Source: Wocania ichthyoenteri Th78 (GTDB taxonomy: Bacteria; Bacteroidota; Bacteroidia; Flavobacteriales; Flavobacteriaceae). Taken from it: a stretch of 64,000 bases of DNA. Below, one piece after another: positions 1 through 8,860 of the stretch; within the stretch, counting starts at the first letter, position 1; each line of letters starts with the position of its first letter. The stretch spans positions 372,001 to 436,000 of the forward strand of contig NZ_KN525716.1 of NCBI RefSeq assembly GCF_000789235.1, in the 5' to 3' direction. Position numbers and translations under genes: made by a program. Under the pieces are notes generated by a model, which made no database searches, had not been told where the DNA came from, and saw only the letters and a list, made by a program, of their open reading frames with translations.

Positions 1-1
1 G

Positions 2-1066
2 AAAAGAAGACATCCTAATGTATTAAAAGGCATTCATCAATTCGAAGAATTTCCGAGTACAAATACAGAATTGCGCTACCATGATATTATTACACTAAAA
101 GGAGATACAGAGGCCATCAATAAAATGATGATTACTTTCAGGTTAGGGCTTTTACCACTTGAAACTATTACCGATGAATTGAAACACAACTTAATAAATC
201 AAGAAGTTGGTATGACTGAAGTCATAGTAAATCCTAATTCTATTTTAGTAGGAAGACGCTATAAGTTAGGCGATTATTTTAAACGATATGGAATACAATT
301 ATTGGCTGCTTCAAGACATGGAAAACCACTATTAGAAAAAGAAATCACTGTAAAAACAGGAGATGCTTTTTTAATAAGAGGAACATGGGAGCATATTGAT
401 GACCTTAAAAAACAACATGAAAACTTAGTAATTATTGGTAGTCCTGAAGGTATGGCAAAAAACGTTGAAGCTCTCAATACAAAATCTTTTATAGCTCTAG
501 GTGCTCTAATTCTAATGATAATATTTATGGTATTTAAAATTGTACCTGGTTCAATAGCTGCTCTAATTTCTGCTGGTATAGTTTTATTAACTGGTTGCGT
601 ACCAATATCAAAAGCTTATAAAGGTATTAGCTGGACAAGTGTAGTTATGATTGCTGCTATGATACCCATGGGCATTGCATTACAAAAAACTGGAACCGCA
701 CAGATAATTGCGAACGGATTAGTAGAGTATTTAGGTGCTATACACCCCATAGCATTACTAGGGGGTGTATTTTTACTAACTACCACCTTTAGTCAAGTAA
801 TAAATAACTCTGCAACAGCAGTATTAATGGCACCAATAGCCATTTTAGCTGCAAGCTCTTTAAATCTATCGCCAGAACCATTTATGATTGCAGTAGCTAT
901 AAGTGCTTCAACAGCATTTTTAACTCCAATAGGAACAACAACAAACGCTATGGTAATGACAGCTGGAGGATATAAATTTATGAACTACTTAAAAGTAGGC
1001 GCACCATTACTTTTAATATTCTTTGTAATATCTATGATACTCGTGCCAATAATATGGCCATTTTAA
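2..1066 (+). CDS. SLC13-family permease, C-terminal part (5' end outside window)
   Basis: The frame is open to the left edge, so only about 354 C-terminal residues are present. The first ~130 visible residues hold a soluble RCK_C/TrkA_C-like domain, ending near the motif TGDAFLIRG. At least five hydrophobic membrane segments follow (FIALGALILMIIFMVF onward), with the family's NNSATAVLMAP and PIGTTTNAMV stretches that form the substrate and sodium sites. Members of this family import sulfate, dicarboxylates or other divalent anions across the inner membrane. A dicarboxylate role would suit PEP carboxykinase 40 bases downstream, but that is inference. Family call is firm; substrate is unknown. 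Confidence 0.85.
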   Translation, partial: KRRHPNVLKGIHQFEEFPSTNTELRYHDIITLKGDTEAINKMMITFRLGLLPLETITDELKHNLINQEVGMTEVIVNPNSILVGRRYKLGDYFKRYGIQLLAASRHGKPLLEKEITVKTGDAFLIRGTWEHIDDLKKQHENLVIIGSPEGMAKNVEALNTKSFIALGALILMIIFMVFKIVPGSIAALISAGIVLLTGCVPISKAYKGISWTSVVMIAAMIPMGIALQKTGTAQIIANGLVEYLGAIHPIALLGGVFLLTTTFSQVINNSATAVLMAPIAILAASSLNLSPEPFMIAVAISASTAFLTPIGTTTNAMVMTAGGYKFMNYLKVGAPLLLIFFVISMILVPIIWPF

Positions 1067-1105
1067 ATAAAAAAAATATTAATAAGAACTTTAAAATTGA
1101 ATAAA

Positions 1106-2737
1106 ATGAAAACAACAGCAACAGTTCAAAAAGACAAAAGCCTAGAAAGGTATGGATTAAAAGATGTATCAGTAAACTGGAATTTATCACCTGAAGAACT
1201 TCAGAAAATTACAGTTGAAAAAGGCATGGGAAAAGAAACAGCAAACGGAACACTTGCTATAAACACTGGTAAATTTACTGGCCGTTCTCCCCAAGATCGT
1301 TTTCTTGTAAAGGACGACTATACTGCTGATAAAGTTTGGTGGGGAAAAACTAACAAACCTATATCTCCTGAAAATTTTGACAAGCTTAAAAACGAAATCA
1401 CTAAATACCTCTCTGGAAAAGAAATTTATGCAAGAGATGGATATGTTTGTGCAGAACCAGAATATAGAACAAATATTAGAACAGTAACCGAATTACCATG
1501 GTCAAATATGTTTGTTTACAACATGTTTTTAAGACCTAGCCAAAAAGAACTAGAAAACTTTAAAGAAGATTGGTTAATTCTTTGCGCTCCAGGATATGTT
1601 TGTCCAGACCCAAAAGGATTTGGTATTCGTCAAGGGAATTTTTCAATACTAAACTTTACTCAAAAAATAGCTTTAGTTGGAGGATCTGCTTATACTGGTG
1701 AAATGAAAAAAGGTATTTTCTCTGCATTAAACATGATTTTACCAACAGAAAGAAACGTGCTACCAATGCACTGTTCTGCAAATGTTGGCAAGAAAGGTGA
1801 TACAGCTATATTCTTCGGATTATCAGGTACTGGTAAAACAACATTATCTGCAGATCCAGACAGAAAACTTATTGGTGATGATGAACACGGTTGGACAGCA
1901 GATAATACAATTTTTAACTTTGAAGGTGGATGCTATGCTAAAGTAATTGAATTAACTGAAGAAAAAGAACCAGACATTTTTAGAGCGATAAAGCCAGGTG
2001 CTATACTTGAAAACATTGTATTTAAAGAAAATGGTGAACCTGATTATATGGATAGTAGTATTACACAAAACACACGTGTAAGTTATCCTATTCATCATAT
2101 AGATAATATTCAAGAAACGCTTTATGCAAACAATCCTAAAAATATCTTCTTTTTAACTTGTGATGCATTTGGAGTTTTACCTCCAGTATCTAAATTAACT
2201 CCAGGTCAAGCTGCATATCACTTTATCTCAGGATATACTGCTAAAGTTGCTGGAACAGAAGCTGGAATTACAGAGCCAGTACCATCATTCTCTGCTTGTT
2301 TTGGAGAACCATTTATGCCATTACACCCAACAGTTTATGGTGAAATGCTAAGCAAAAAAATGACAGAAGCTGGCGTAAACGTTTGGTTAATTAATACCGG
2401 ATGGAGTGCAGGACCTTACGGTGTTGGATCTCGTATAAAATTAAAATATACTAGAGCTATGATTACTGCAATTCTTAATGGAGATTTAGATAATGTAGAT
2501 TACGAGCAAAACTTTATTTTTGGGTTGTTTATGCCTAAGTATTGCCCTGGTGTACCATCAGAGATTTTAGATCCAATGAACACTTGGTTACAAAAAGGAG
2601 CTTACGTTGGTAAAGCTATTCACTTAGCACACTCATTCCATTTGAATTTTGAGAAATTTGCTCAACAAGCATCTGATCAAATCATTGAAGGTGGACCATT
2701 AATTGATGAGCATCATCACTTACACGAACACTTTTAA
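1106..2737 (+). CDS. pckA: Phosphoenolpyruvate carboxykinase (ATP)
   Basis: Converts oxaloacetate and ATP to PEP and CO2, the first committed step of gluconeogenesis, in the cytosol. The 543-aa length is normal for the ATP-dependent enzyme. Visible motifs are the N-terminal TGRSPQDRF substrate loop, the PEPCK P-loop GLSGTGKTTLSADP near residue 240, the following GDDEHGW metal-binding motif, and a conserved C-terminal region. I use the ATG at 1106 rather than a TTG nine bases earlier. A strong hairpin terminator follows. The short gap to the permease upstream would allow co-transcription. Confidence 0.97.
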   Translation: MKTTATVQKDKSLERYGLKDVSVNWNLSPEELQKITVEKGMGKETANGTLAINTGKFTGRSPQDRFLVKDDYTADKVWWGKTNKPISPENFDKLKNEITKYLSGKEIYARDGYVCAEPEYRTNIRTVTELPWSNMFVYNMFLRPSQKELENFKEDWLILCAPGYVCPDPKGFGIRQGNFSILNFTQKIALVGGSAYTGEMKKGIFSALNMILPTERNVLPMHCSANVGKKGDTAIFFGLSGTGKTTLSADPDRKLIGDDEHGWTADNTIFNFEGGCYAKVIELTEEKEPDIFRAIKPGAILENIVFKENGEPDYMDSSITQNTRVSYPIHHIDNIQETLYANNPKNIFFLTCDAFGVLPPVSKLTPGQAAYHFISGYTAKVAGTEAGITEPVPSFSACFGEPFMPLHPTVYGEMLSKKMTEAGVNVWLINTGWSAGPYGVGSRIKLKYTRAMITAILNGDLDNVDYEQNFIFGLFMPKYCPGVPSEILDPMNTWLQKGAYVGKAIHLAHSFHLNFEKFAQQASDQIIEGGPLIDEHHHLHEHF

Positions 2738-2758
2738 TAGGTTCTTATTTCAACGTTA

Positions 2759-2785
2759 AAAGGGGCTCGAAAGAGCTCCTTTTAT
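2759..2785 (+). terminator. Rho-independent terminator after pckA
   Basis: A ten-base-pair stem (AAAGGGGCTC with GAGCTCCTTT, one G-U pair) is closed by a GAAA tetraloop and ends in a short T-rich stretch, 21 bases after the pckA stop. Confidence 0.85.
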
Positions 2786-2841
2786 CTTACATAAACAACT
2801 TAAAATTATAGAATAAATAAATTAAAATTTTATATTTGAAA

Positions 2842-3525
2842 ATGAAAAAACTATTACTTACAATTAACCTTTTAATGGTTTTCTTCTCTAGTTATGCTCA
2901 AATAAATCCAGAAGATAAATTAGGTGCTTGGTACGAAATAGGGAGCAATCACAGAGTTTCAGAAAAAACAAGTATCGATGTTTACACTCAATTATGGTTA
3001 TATGAGGTTAGTGATAACTTTAATTTCTTTTTAATAAAAACAGGTTATAATTACCACTTTAATCGAAAATTAACAGCTAGTATTTATTTGGGATATTCAG
3101 ATTTTGACGGTAATATAAACATTAGTTCCCCACATACTTACGAAAGCCGTATAACCGAACAAATTACATTTAAACATAAATTAAGCAAAATATCTTTAGA
3201 CCATAGATTTAGAATGGAACATCGTTTCTTTAGAAAACATGATTCTAAACCAAAAGTAGCCAGGTTACGCTATCGTATTGGCACCAAATTCAATTTAAAC
3301 AAAACATTATTTGCTCGATTAACTAATGAACTTTTATTAACCCCAAAATTAAGCAATACGCCAGAAAATAGGCTATATACTGGTTTAGGTATTAATATTT
3401 CTAAATCTAGCAACATACAACTAGGATATATGAATAGAAACACGTCTAACAAAGAAAACTTACACAGAGTACAAGTTGGATTGTTTTTTAAAACAGATTT
3501 AAGAAAAAAGAAAAAAAACAGCTAA
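2842..3525 (+). CDS. DUF2490 family outer-membrane protein
   Basis: A 227-aa protein with a Sec signal peptide (MKKLLLTINLLMVFFSSYAQ, cleavage after AQ). The mature part starts with the family-typical LGAWYEIGSNHRVS and alternates short polar and aromatic strands (YNYHFNRK, ASIYLGYSDF, RLRYRIGTKFNL), as in an outer-membrane beta-barrel. DUF2490 proteins have no established function. The ATG at 2842 is preferred to an in-frame TTG at 2836 because it starts directly at the basic n-region. It lies alone between the pckA terminator and convergent rlmF. Confidence 0.85.
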   Translation: MKKLLLTINLLMVFFSSYAQINPEDKLGAWYEIGSNHRVSEKTSIDVYTQLWLYEVSDNFNFFLIKTGYNYHFNRKLTASIYLGYSDFDGNINISSPHTYESRITEQITFKHKLSKISLDHRFRMEHRFFRKHDSKPKVARLRYRIGTKFNLNKTLFARLTNELLLTPKLSNTPENRLYTGLGINISKSSNIQLGYMNRNTSNKENLHRVQVGLFFKTDLRKKKKNS

Positions 3526-3554
3526 ATCAAATTATTTCTGATGTTATTTTACTT

Positions 3555-4427
3555 TTATTTAGCTAAAAACGTCCAAGCTACCATACGTGATATTTTATTA
3601 CCTTGTCCCATGTTAATTGTTTTAACATGGGTTGATCCAAGCTTTTTTAAAGATATATGAATGCCTTTTACTAAATCTTTTTTTGATACTAATGTGGTAA
3701 ACCAAACACATTGATTTTTAAATAAAGAACTTTCATATAAATAATTATGAATAAACGCTTTTTCGCCGCCTTCGTACCAAAGTTCGTTATGTGTACCAGC
3801 AAAATTTCTAACTCCCTTCGCCCCTGTTTTGTTTAAGCCTTTTAGCTTTCTTGTTGTCGCTTCTAAAGCTTCGGTTTCTGATTTATAAAATGGTGGATTG
3901 CATATTGATGCTGAAAACCTATCATCTTCATTTAAAATACCTTCAAAAATTTTCGAACTATCCTTTTGATGTCTTAAAGATATGGAATCGTTTAATTTAT
4001 TTTTATTAATTATTTTTTGAGCAGTTGCTATTGAAGTTTTATCAATATCAGTTGCCACAAAATTCCAGTTATGCTCGGCAACTCCTAAAATGGGATAAAT
4101 ACATGTTGCTCCAGTTCCGATATCTAAAACACTAATATTTTTATTTAAGTTTGAAGCTTTAAGTAAATCTGCTAAATAATAAATATAGTCTAAGCGACCA
4201 GGAATTGGCGGACATAAATTAGCATCTGGAAATTCCCAAAAATTAATATTATAGTGATGTTTCAACAAAGCCATATTTAGAGCTTTAACAGCTTTAGGAT
4301 TTGCAAAATCAATGGTTTTAGTTTCGTATTTATTTATAAATACAAATGTCTTTAATATTGAATGTGATTCGCACAAAGCATCAAAATCGTAACCTGATTT
4401 ATGCTTGTTTTTTGGATGGAAATTTAT
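3555..4427 (-). CDS. rlmF: 23S rRNA (adenine(1618)-N6)-methyltransferase
   Basis: SAM-dependent enzyme that methylates A1618 of 23S rRNA. Visible motifs are FANPKAVKALN, the CPPIPGRLDYI motif, the SAM-binding LDIGTGATCIYP, and the catalytic NPPFY typical of N6-adenine methyltransferases, ending in AWTF as in E. coli RlmF. The first ATG/GTG/TTG in frame is a TTG at 4376, but the conserved family N-terminus (HPKNKHKSGYDFDAL) is encoded upstream of it. I place the start at a near-cognate ATA at 4427, 14 bases after the stop of the upstream gene. This choice is inference; a start at 4376 would lose the conserved N-terminus. Confidence 0.88.
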   Translation of the reverse strand: MNFHPKNKHKSGYDFDALCESHSILKTFVFINKYETKTIDFANPKAVKALNMALLKHHYNINFWEFPDANLCPPIPGRLDYIYYLADLLKASNLNKNISVLDIGTGATCIYPILGVAEHNWNFVATDIDKTSIATAQKIINKNKLNDSISLRHQKDSSKIFEGILNEDDRFSASICNPPFYKSETEALEATTRKLKGLNKTGAKGVRNFAGTHNELWYEGGEKAFIHNYLYESSLFKNQCVWFTTLVSKKDLVKGIHISLKKLGSTHVKTINMGQGNKISRMVAWTFLAK

Positions 4428-4441
4428 GTTCTTTTTGATAA

Positions 4442-4993
4442 CTATAAAATTAAATCGTCTAATTCGTCATTTATTATTTTTGAAATATTTTTTCTTTGTT
4501 TTTTTACTCTTTTTGATTTGTTTGTAGCTCCAAAGCTATCTTTATCAGAATTAAAATGCATAGAACCCTCTGCTAGAGCTGACCCTTGCCTAATCATTAG
4601 TCCTTTATAGCGACAATCATCATAACCACAATTATGTTTTGAATAGTCTCCAAAATTTCTATGTTTAATTTTCTTATCAGTTAATATTTTTTCTTGATTT
4701 TTTTTAATATCATCCCAAACTTTACTTTCATCAGCAACAGTCATTTCTTCACCTAAACTAATTAAATTAAAATAGGTTAATGGATCTTTTAATTGATAAA
4801 AATTAAACGTTTTCTCAAACACTTTATTTGCATAATCTCTAATTTGAATCTTATCAGCTAGATTTAATTTATCATTTTCACAAATCGATCTATATAAACC
4901 CAACGTATTAAAATCTGTGTATTTTTTATAATTATCTATATAATGAATATATTCAGATGTATTAAGTGTATTAAATTGTTTTCCTATTTTCAT
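4442..4993 (-). CDS. Conserved hypothetical protein
   Basis: A 183-aa soluble protein that I do not recognise. It has no signal peptide or membrane segment. A mostly helical N-terminal half is followed by a cluster HNCGYDDC with two cysteines and a histidine, and then a very basic stretch (TNKSKRVKKQRK). These could bind metal or nucleic acid, but that is only a suggestion. It lies directly upstream of rlmF with a gap of at most 14 bases and 14 bases downstream of the MATE gene, so the three probably share a transcript. Confidence 0.7.
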   Translation of the reverse strand: MKIGKQFNTLNTSEYIHYIDNYKKYTDFNTLGLYRSICENDKLNLADKIQIRDYANKVFEKTFNFYQLKDPLTYFNLISLGEEMTVADESKVWDDIKKNQEKILTDKKIKHRNFGDYSKHNCGYDDCRYKGLMIRQGSALAEGSMHFNSDKDSFGATNKSKRVKKQRKNISKIINDELDDLIL

Positions 4994-5007
4994 TTTTACT
5001 ATATGTA

Positions 5008-6414
5008 TTAGACCTCAACCGCTTTCCAATGTCCTTTTTTAAACCAAATAACAGCAATAATTGCTATTAGAACTTCAGCTAAAGTAATTGCCCAAAACAC
5101 ACCTGCTGGTCCAAAATCTAAAGTAATTGCCATAACATAAGCAAATGGTAATTGCAATAACCAAAAACAAACAAAATTAATATAAGTAGGCGTTTTGGTA
5201 TCGCCTGCTCCATTAAACGCATTAATAACCACCATACCGTAACCGTAAAAAATGTAACCTGCAGCAATGACCCGCAAACACAGACTACCATATTTTACAA
5301 CATCTGGAGTATCGTTAAACAATACAATAATTTCTGGCGCAAACACTAAATAAACCACAGATACAATGCCCATAAAAATAGCAGAATATTTTCCTGTTTT
5401 CCAAACCGATTCTTCGGCACGTTCTGGTTTTTTAGCGCCTAGATTTTGCCCAACCAATGTAGCTGCTGCATTACTCATGCCCCAAGCTGGCATCAATGTA
5501 AACATCATAACACGAATGGCAATGGTATAACCTGCCAACACTTCACTACCAAATTCGCTCATTATACGCATTAAAAACACCCACGATGATGTACCTATTA
5601 AAAACTGACCAATCCCTCCTATTGATACTTTAATTAAATTTAGCATCACGCCAACACGAAGCACTAAATCTTTAACACCAATTTTAATTTTACTGTATCC
5701 GTAAAATAAAATAGCAAGCTGAAACACCACCGCAGTACCACGACCAATGGTTGTCGCAATAGCAGCACCTTCAACACCGTAAGCTGGAATAGGACCGAAA
5801 CCAAAAATAAACATCGGGTCCAAAATAATATTAAGTCCATTAGATAAAATAAGTGCCCACATCGCTACCGATGCATCACCTGCACCTCTAAAAATAGCAT
5901 TAATTAAAAACAGTAACATAATAGTTACATTTCCGCCTAAAAGCACTTGTGTATAACCATAGCCTTCAGCAATAAGGTCTGGTTCTGCTCCCATAAGACT
6001 TAATATTTCTTTAGGATAAATGATGCCTATTACACTAATAATTGCTGCTACAAATACACCTAAAAATATAACTTGAACCGCGGCATTCGATGCACCTTTT
6101 ACATCTGTTTCTCCAATACGTCTTGCCACTACAGCTGTTGCAGCCATACTTAAACCAATAGCTACAGCATACACTAGAGTTATTACAGACTCGGTTAAAC
6201 CTATGGTTGCCACGGCATTTACACTAACTTGTGATACATACATAATATCGACTATCGCAAAAATAGATTCCATGAGCATTTCTAAAATCATGGGAATAGA
6301 CAGCATAAAAACTGCTTTACGTATACTTCCAGAAGTAAATTCTTGAGTTTTGCCTGTAACAGCTATTTTAAAATATTGAATGAATTGTTTTAGTGAAATT
6401 TTATTTGATTGCAT
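5008..6414 (-). CDS. MATE family multidrug/Na+ antiporter
   Basis: A 468-aa inner-membrane exporter with about twelve hydrophobic segments arranged as two similar halves. The first half opens with SIPMILEMLMESIFAIVDIMYVSQV, the second near residue 250 with KVSIGGIGQFLIGTSSWVF, the usual MATE layout. NorM-type members exchange cationic drugs for Na+ or H+; the actual substrate cannot be read from sequence. It heads a minus-strand run with the hypothetical gene and rlmF. The 195 bases upstream hold a degenerate dispersed repeat. Confidence 0.93.
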   Translation of the reverse strand: MQSNKISLKQFIQYFKIAVTGKTQEFTSGSIRKAVFMLSIPMILEMLMESIFAIVDIMYVSQVSVNAVATIGLTESVITLVYAVAIGLSMAATAVVARRIGETDVKGASNAAVQVIFLGVFVAAIISVIGIIYPKEILSLMGAEPDLIAEGYGYTQVLLGGNVTIMLLFLINAIFRGAGDASVAMWALILSNGLNIILDPMFIFGFGPIPAYGVEGAAIATTIGRGTAVVFQLAILFYGYSKIKIGVKDLVLRVGVMLNLIKVSIGGIGQFLIGTSSWVFLMRIMSEFGSEVLAGYTIAIRVMMFTLMPAWGMSNAAATLVGQNLGAKKPERAEESVWKTGKYSAIFMGIVSVVYLVFAPEIIVLFNDTPDVVKYGSLCLRVIAAGYIFYGYGMVVINAFNGAGDTKTPTYINFVCFWLLQLPFAYVMAITLDFGPAGVFWAITLAEVLIAIIAVIWFKKGHWKAVEV

Positions 6415-6470
6415 TTTGAAAAATATAAAATATAGACATATCCAAACACAAAAAGTGTTTAGTTTTTTTT

Positions 6471-6512
6471 AGTTCGAGGGAATCTCGATACAGAACGGAA
6501 GTCGAATTATAC
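6471..6512. repeat. Degenerate dispersed palindromic repeat, copy 1
   Basis: Contains AGTTCGAGGGAATCTCGATA, a collapsed version of the dyad TCAGTTCGA...ATCGAGAA also found at 31258-31314 and 34471-34522. It lies in the divergent spacer between the MATE and HAD genes. Confidence 0.5.
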
Positions 6513-6609
6513 AATCATAAGACCGCAAATATGACAAATTAATTTAAAACTACAAAATGCGCTTAGGGAATTTGTACTGTATGGCATATCTTCGCCAAAA
6601 ATTTTTAAT

Positions 6610-7269
6610 ATGCTAAAAGCTGTTATTTTTGATATGGATGGTGTTATTGTTGATAGCGAACCGTTGCACCATAAAGCCTATCAAAACATGTTTAGAGATG
6701 TAAATATTGATGTGTCTGATGCGCTTTACGAGTCGTTTACTGGTCAAGCTACCTTACCTATTTGCCAAACTTTACACGATGCTTTTAACCTTAATCAATC
6801 TCCAGAAGAATTAGTAGCCATAAAACGTAAACATTTTAAATATTTATTTGATAACGATGGCAGTTTTAAACTTATTGATGGTGTTTTAGAATTGATTAAA
6901 GATTACCATAGCAACGGTTTAAAATTAGTATTAGCATCTTCGGCTTCAATGCCTAATATTAATAGAATTTTTATGCGTTTTAACCTCGATCAATACTTTG
7001 TGGATAAACTTAGTGGTGCCGATTTAAAAGCCTCGAAACCTCACCCAGAAATTTTTATAAACGCAGCCAAAGCTTCAGGTTTTAAAAGAAAAGAATGTAT
7101 AGTTATTGAAGATTCCACCAATGGTATAAAGGCGGCAAATGCTGCTGGTATTTATTGTATTGGTTTTGATAGTGAGCATTCTAAGAATCAAGATTATTCG
7201 ACAGCCAATAAAGTAATTACTAATTTTAGTGATATTAGGTTTAGCGAGATAAAAAATATATTGAGATAA
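6610..7269 (+). CDS. HAD-superfamily phosphatase, beta-phosphoglucomutase-like
   Basis: A 219-aa soluble HAD hydrolase. Motif I is FDMDGVIVDSEP (nucleophile Asp8, general acid Asp10), then an alpha-helical cap with the HHKAYQ segment. Motif II is LASSAS near residue 117, motif III the Lys of SKPHPEIF, and motif IV IVIEDSTNG. This layout matches sugar-phosphate phosphatases and beta-phosphoglucomutases. Which phosphorylated substrate it acts on is unclear. It stands alone, with a near-consensus −7 element (TATCTTCG) shortly upstream. Confidence 0.88.
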   Translation: MLKAVIFDMDGVIVDSEPLHHKAYQNMFRDVNIDVSDALYESFTGQATLPICQTLHDAFNLNQSPEELVAIKRKHFKYLFDNDGSFKLIDGVLELIKDYHSNGLKLVLASSASMPNINRIFMRFNLDQYFVDKLSGADLKASKPHPEIFINAAKASGFKRKECIVIEDSTNGIKAANAAGIYCIGFDSEHSKNQDYSTANKVITNFSDIRFSEIKNILR

Positions 7270-7316
7270 AAATCTACATTAATGAGAAACTAAAACAAGT
7301 TCAGTTTAACGAAAAA

Positions 7317-7463
7317 TTAGTTTTCTTTAGCTTTTTTAATAATGGCTTTCAGTCTCTCTTTACGCAAAGCTTCCTCAACTTTCTTTTTATTCTTTTTCTG
7401 AGCCATTAATTTAGAATGTTTCGCTTTATTCTTTGTGTTTTTATCACGTCCTGTTTTTGCCAT
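7317..7463 (-). CDS. Small lysine-rich conserved protein
   Basis: Encodes 48 residues starting MAKTGRDKNTKNKAKHSK and ending KKAKEN, about 40% Lys/Arg with no hydrophobic core. Such very basic small proteins next to other genes are common in Flavobacteriaceae; a nucleic-acid or ribosome-associated role is possible but not shown. It has a proper ATG and TAA and sits between the HAD gene and mscL. The function is unknown. Confidence 0.6.
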   Translation of the reverse strand: MAKTGRDKNTKNKAKHSKLMAQKKNKKKVEEALRKERLKAIIKKAKEN

Positions 7464-7505
7464 AATTCCTCCTTAAATCCCTCCAAAGGAAGGACTTTTA
7501 TAAAA

Positions 7506-7955
7506 TTAAATTGTTTTATTTTGCTTTATTAGCGCATTTTGCTCTTCCATTAAATCTGCCAATTTAGAAAGCAACTCAATATCTTTTGGTGTAGCAACCG
7601 TAGTATCTTTTGTGTCTTGTGCTTTTTTACGCAATCTATTCATAAACTTAACCACAATAAATACTGTAAACCCTATAATTATAAAATCTAAAAAGGCTTC
7701 GCACAAAGCACCGTAACCTATAGCAACTTCGTTTGTAAGAATCGTTCCGTCAGTATTTTCAACTGCATCTTTAAGTATAATGCGTTTATTCTCAAAATTT
7801 ACACCATCCGTTAATAACGATAATGGTGGTAAAAACACTTTTTTCACCAACACATCAATTACTTTATTAAAAGCGGCTCCAATAATAATACCTATGGCCA
7901 TATCCATCATATTACCTTTTACGGCAAACTCTTTAAATTCTTTAAATAATTTCAT
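7506..7955 (-). CDS. mscL: Large-conductance mechanosensitive channel
   Basis: A 149-aa inner-membrane protein that opens on membrane stretch to release solutes during hypo-osmotic shock. Signature features are the N-terminal amphipathic FKEFAVKGNMMDMAIGIIIGAAFNKVID with the glycine-rich pore helix, a periplasmic loop, a second transmembrane helix (FLDFIIIGFTVFIVVKFMN) and a C-terminal charged helix. The length is close to the family norm (about 130-150). Confidence 0.95.
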   Translation of the reverse strand: MKLFKEFKEFAVKGNMMDMAIGIIIGAAFNKVIDVLVKKVFLPPLSLLTDGVNFENKRIILKDAVENTDGTILTNEVAIGYGALCEAFLDFIIIGFTVFIVVKFMNRLRKKAQDTKDTTVATPKDIELLSKLADLMEEQNALIKQNKTI

Positions 7956-8149
7956 TTTATTCTTTTTAAAAATTATTGCGCAAAGGTATTTGTTTTAAAC
8001 TGAGTTCGAAAAAAGCAAAACAAATATTTGCATGTTATGGAATACTTTAAATCATTAGCTAAAAAATTGATATTTCTTATTATTAGTTTAAGAACTAATA
8101 TTTTTTTTATAAATCTACTTAATCATAGTTAGTAGTATTATTTATTATC

Positions 8150-8240
8150 AAATAAAAATATCTACTTAAAAACAGATATTTTTAATTATCTTATTTTTAG
8201 CAGATATTTTTGATTATCTGTAAAAAAAATGATATTTTTG
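8150..8240 (+). promoter_or_regulatory. Cluster of AGATATTTTT dyads with promoter for satD
   Basis: Several half sites of the type CAGATATTTTT / AAAAATATCT occur within 90 bases, including the perfect inverted arms of CAGATATTTTTGATTATCTG (8201-8220). A σ-type promoter overlaps them: −33 TTG at 8210-8212, a 20-base spacer and −7 TATTTTTG at 8233-8240, 17 bases before the satD ATG. The overlap suggests repression, possibly by SatD itself, whose C-terminus looks like an HTH (inference). Confidence 0.65.
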
Positions 8241-8257
8241 AATAAATTATATAGTGA

Positions 8258-8860
8258 ATGACAAGTATTATAACAGGAGATATTATCAATTCTAAAGAAA
8301 CTAATCCGGAAAAATGGCTAAAACCCTTAAAATCCGTATTAAATAATTATGGTAATGAGCCTGCAAATTGGGAAATATATAGAGGCGATAGCTTTCAATT
8401 AGAACTCACCCCAGAAATAGCATTAGAAGCTTGTATTATAATTAAAGCCACTATAAAGCAATTTAAAAACTTGGATGTAAGACTAGCCATTGGCATTGGA
8501 GAAAAAACATATCAATCTGATAAAATTACAGAATCTAACGGCAGTGCTTTTGTTAATTCTGGAGAATGCTTTGAGCAATTGAAAAAGAGCACATTGGCAA
8601 TAAAATCGCCATTCAAAGCTTTCGATATACAAATTAATATCATGTTAGATTTGGCAACTCTTACAATCAATAGTTGGAAATCAACCTCTTCAAAAACAAT
8701 TAAAACAACAATAGAAAACCCTAAATTAAATCAAATACAACTAGCAAAACTTTTAGGAAAAACGCAGAGCAACATTAGCGAAAGTCTTAAACGCGCCGGT
8801 TTTGATGAAATTTCTAAACTATTACACTACTATAAAACCCAAATACAAACCTTATGTTAG
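8258..8860 (+). CDS. SatD family protein
   Basis: A 200-aa soluble protein starting TSIITGDIINSKE, the signature opening of the SatD family (PF16264). A nucleotide-cyclase-like core follows (YRGDSFQLEL, VRLAIGIGE). The last ~50 residues (LNQIQLAKLLGKTQSNISESLKRAGFDEI) form a clear helix-turn-helix, so it may bind DNA. Its function is not well established. The next gene overlaps by seven bases, so the two are translationally coupled, a pairing seen widely in Bacteroidetes. Repeated dyads upstream may be its own operators (inference). Confidence 0.82.
   Translation: MTSIITGDIINSKETNPEKWLKPLKSVLNNYGNEPANWEIYRGDSFQLELTPEIALEACIIIKATIKQFKNLDVRLAIGIGEKTYQSDKITESNGSAFVNSGECFEQLKKSTLAIKSPFKAFDIQINIMLDLATLTINSWKSTSSKTIKTTIENPKLNQIQLAKLLGKTQSNISESLKRAGFDEISKLLHYYKTQIQTLC

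Noticed and set aside
2831-2838. TATATTTG directly before the DUF2490 ATG as its promoter
   Set aside because: It would place the transcript start at or after the ATG at 2842, which would need a leaderless mRNA; there is no other support.
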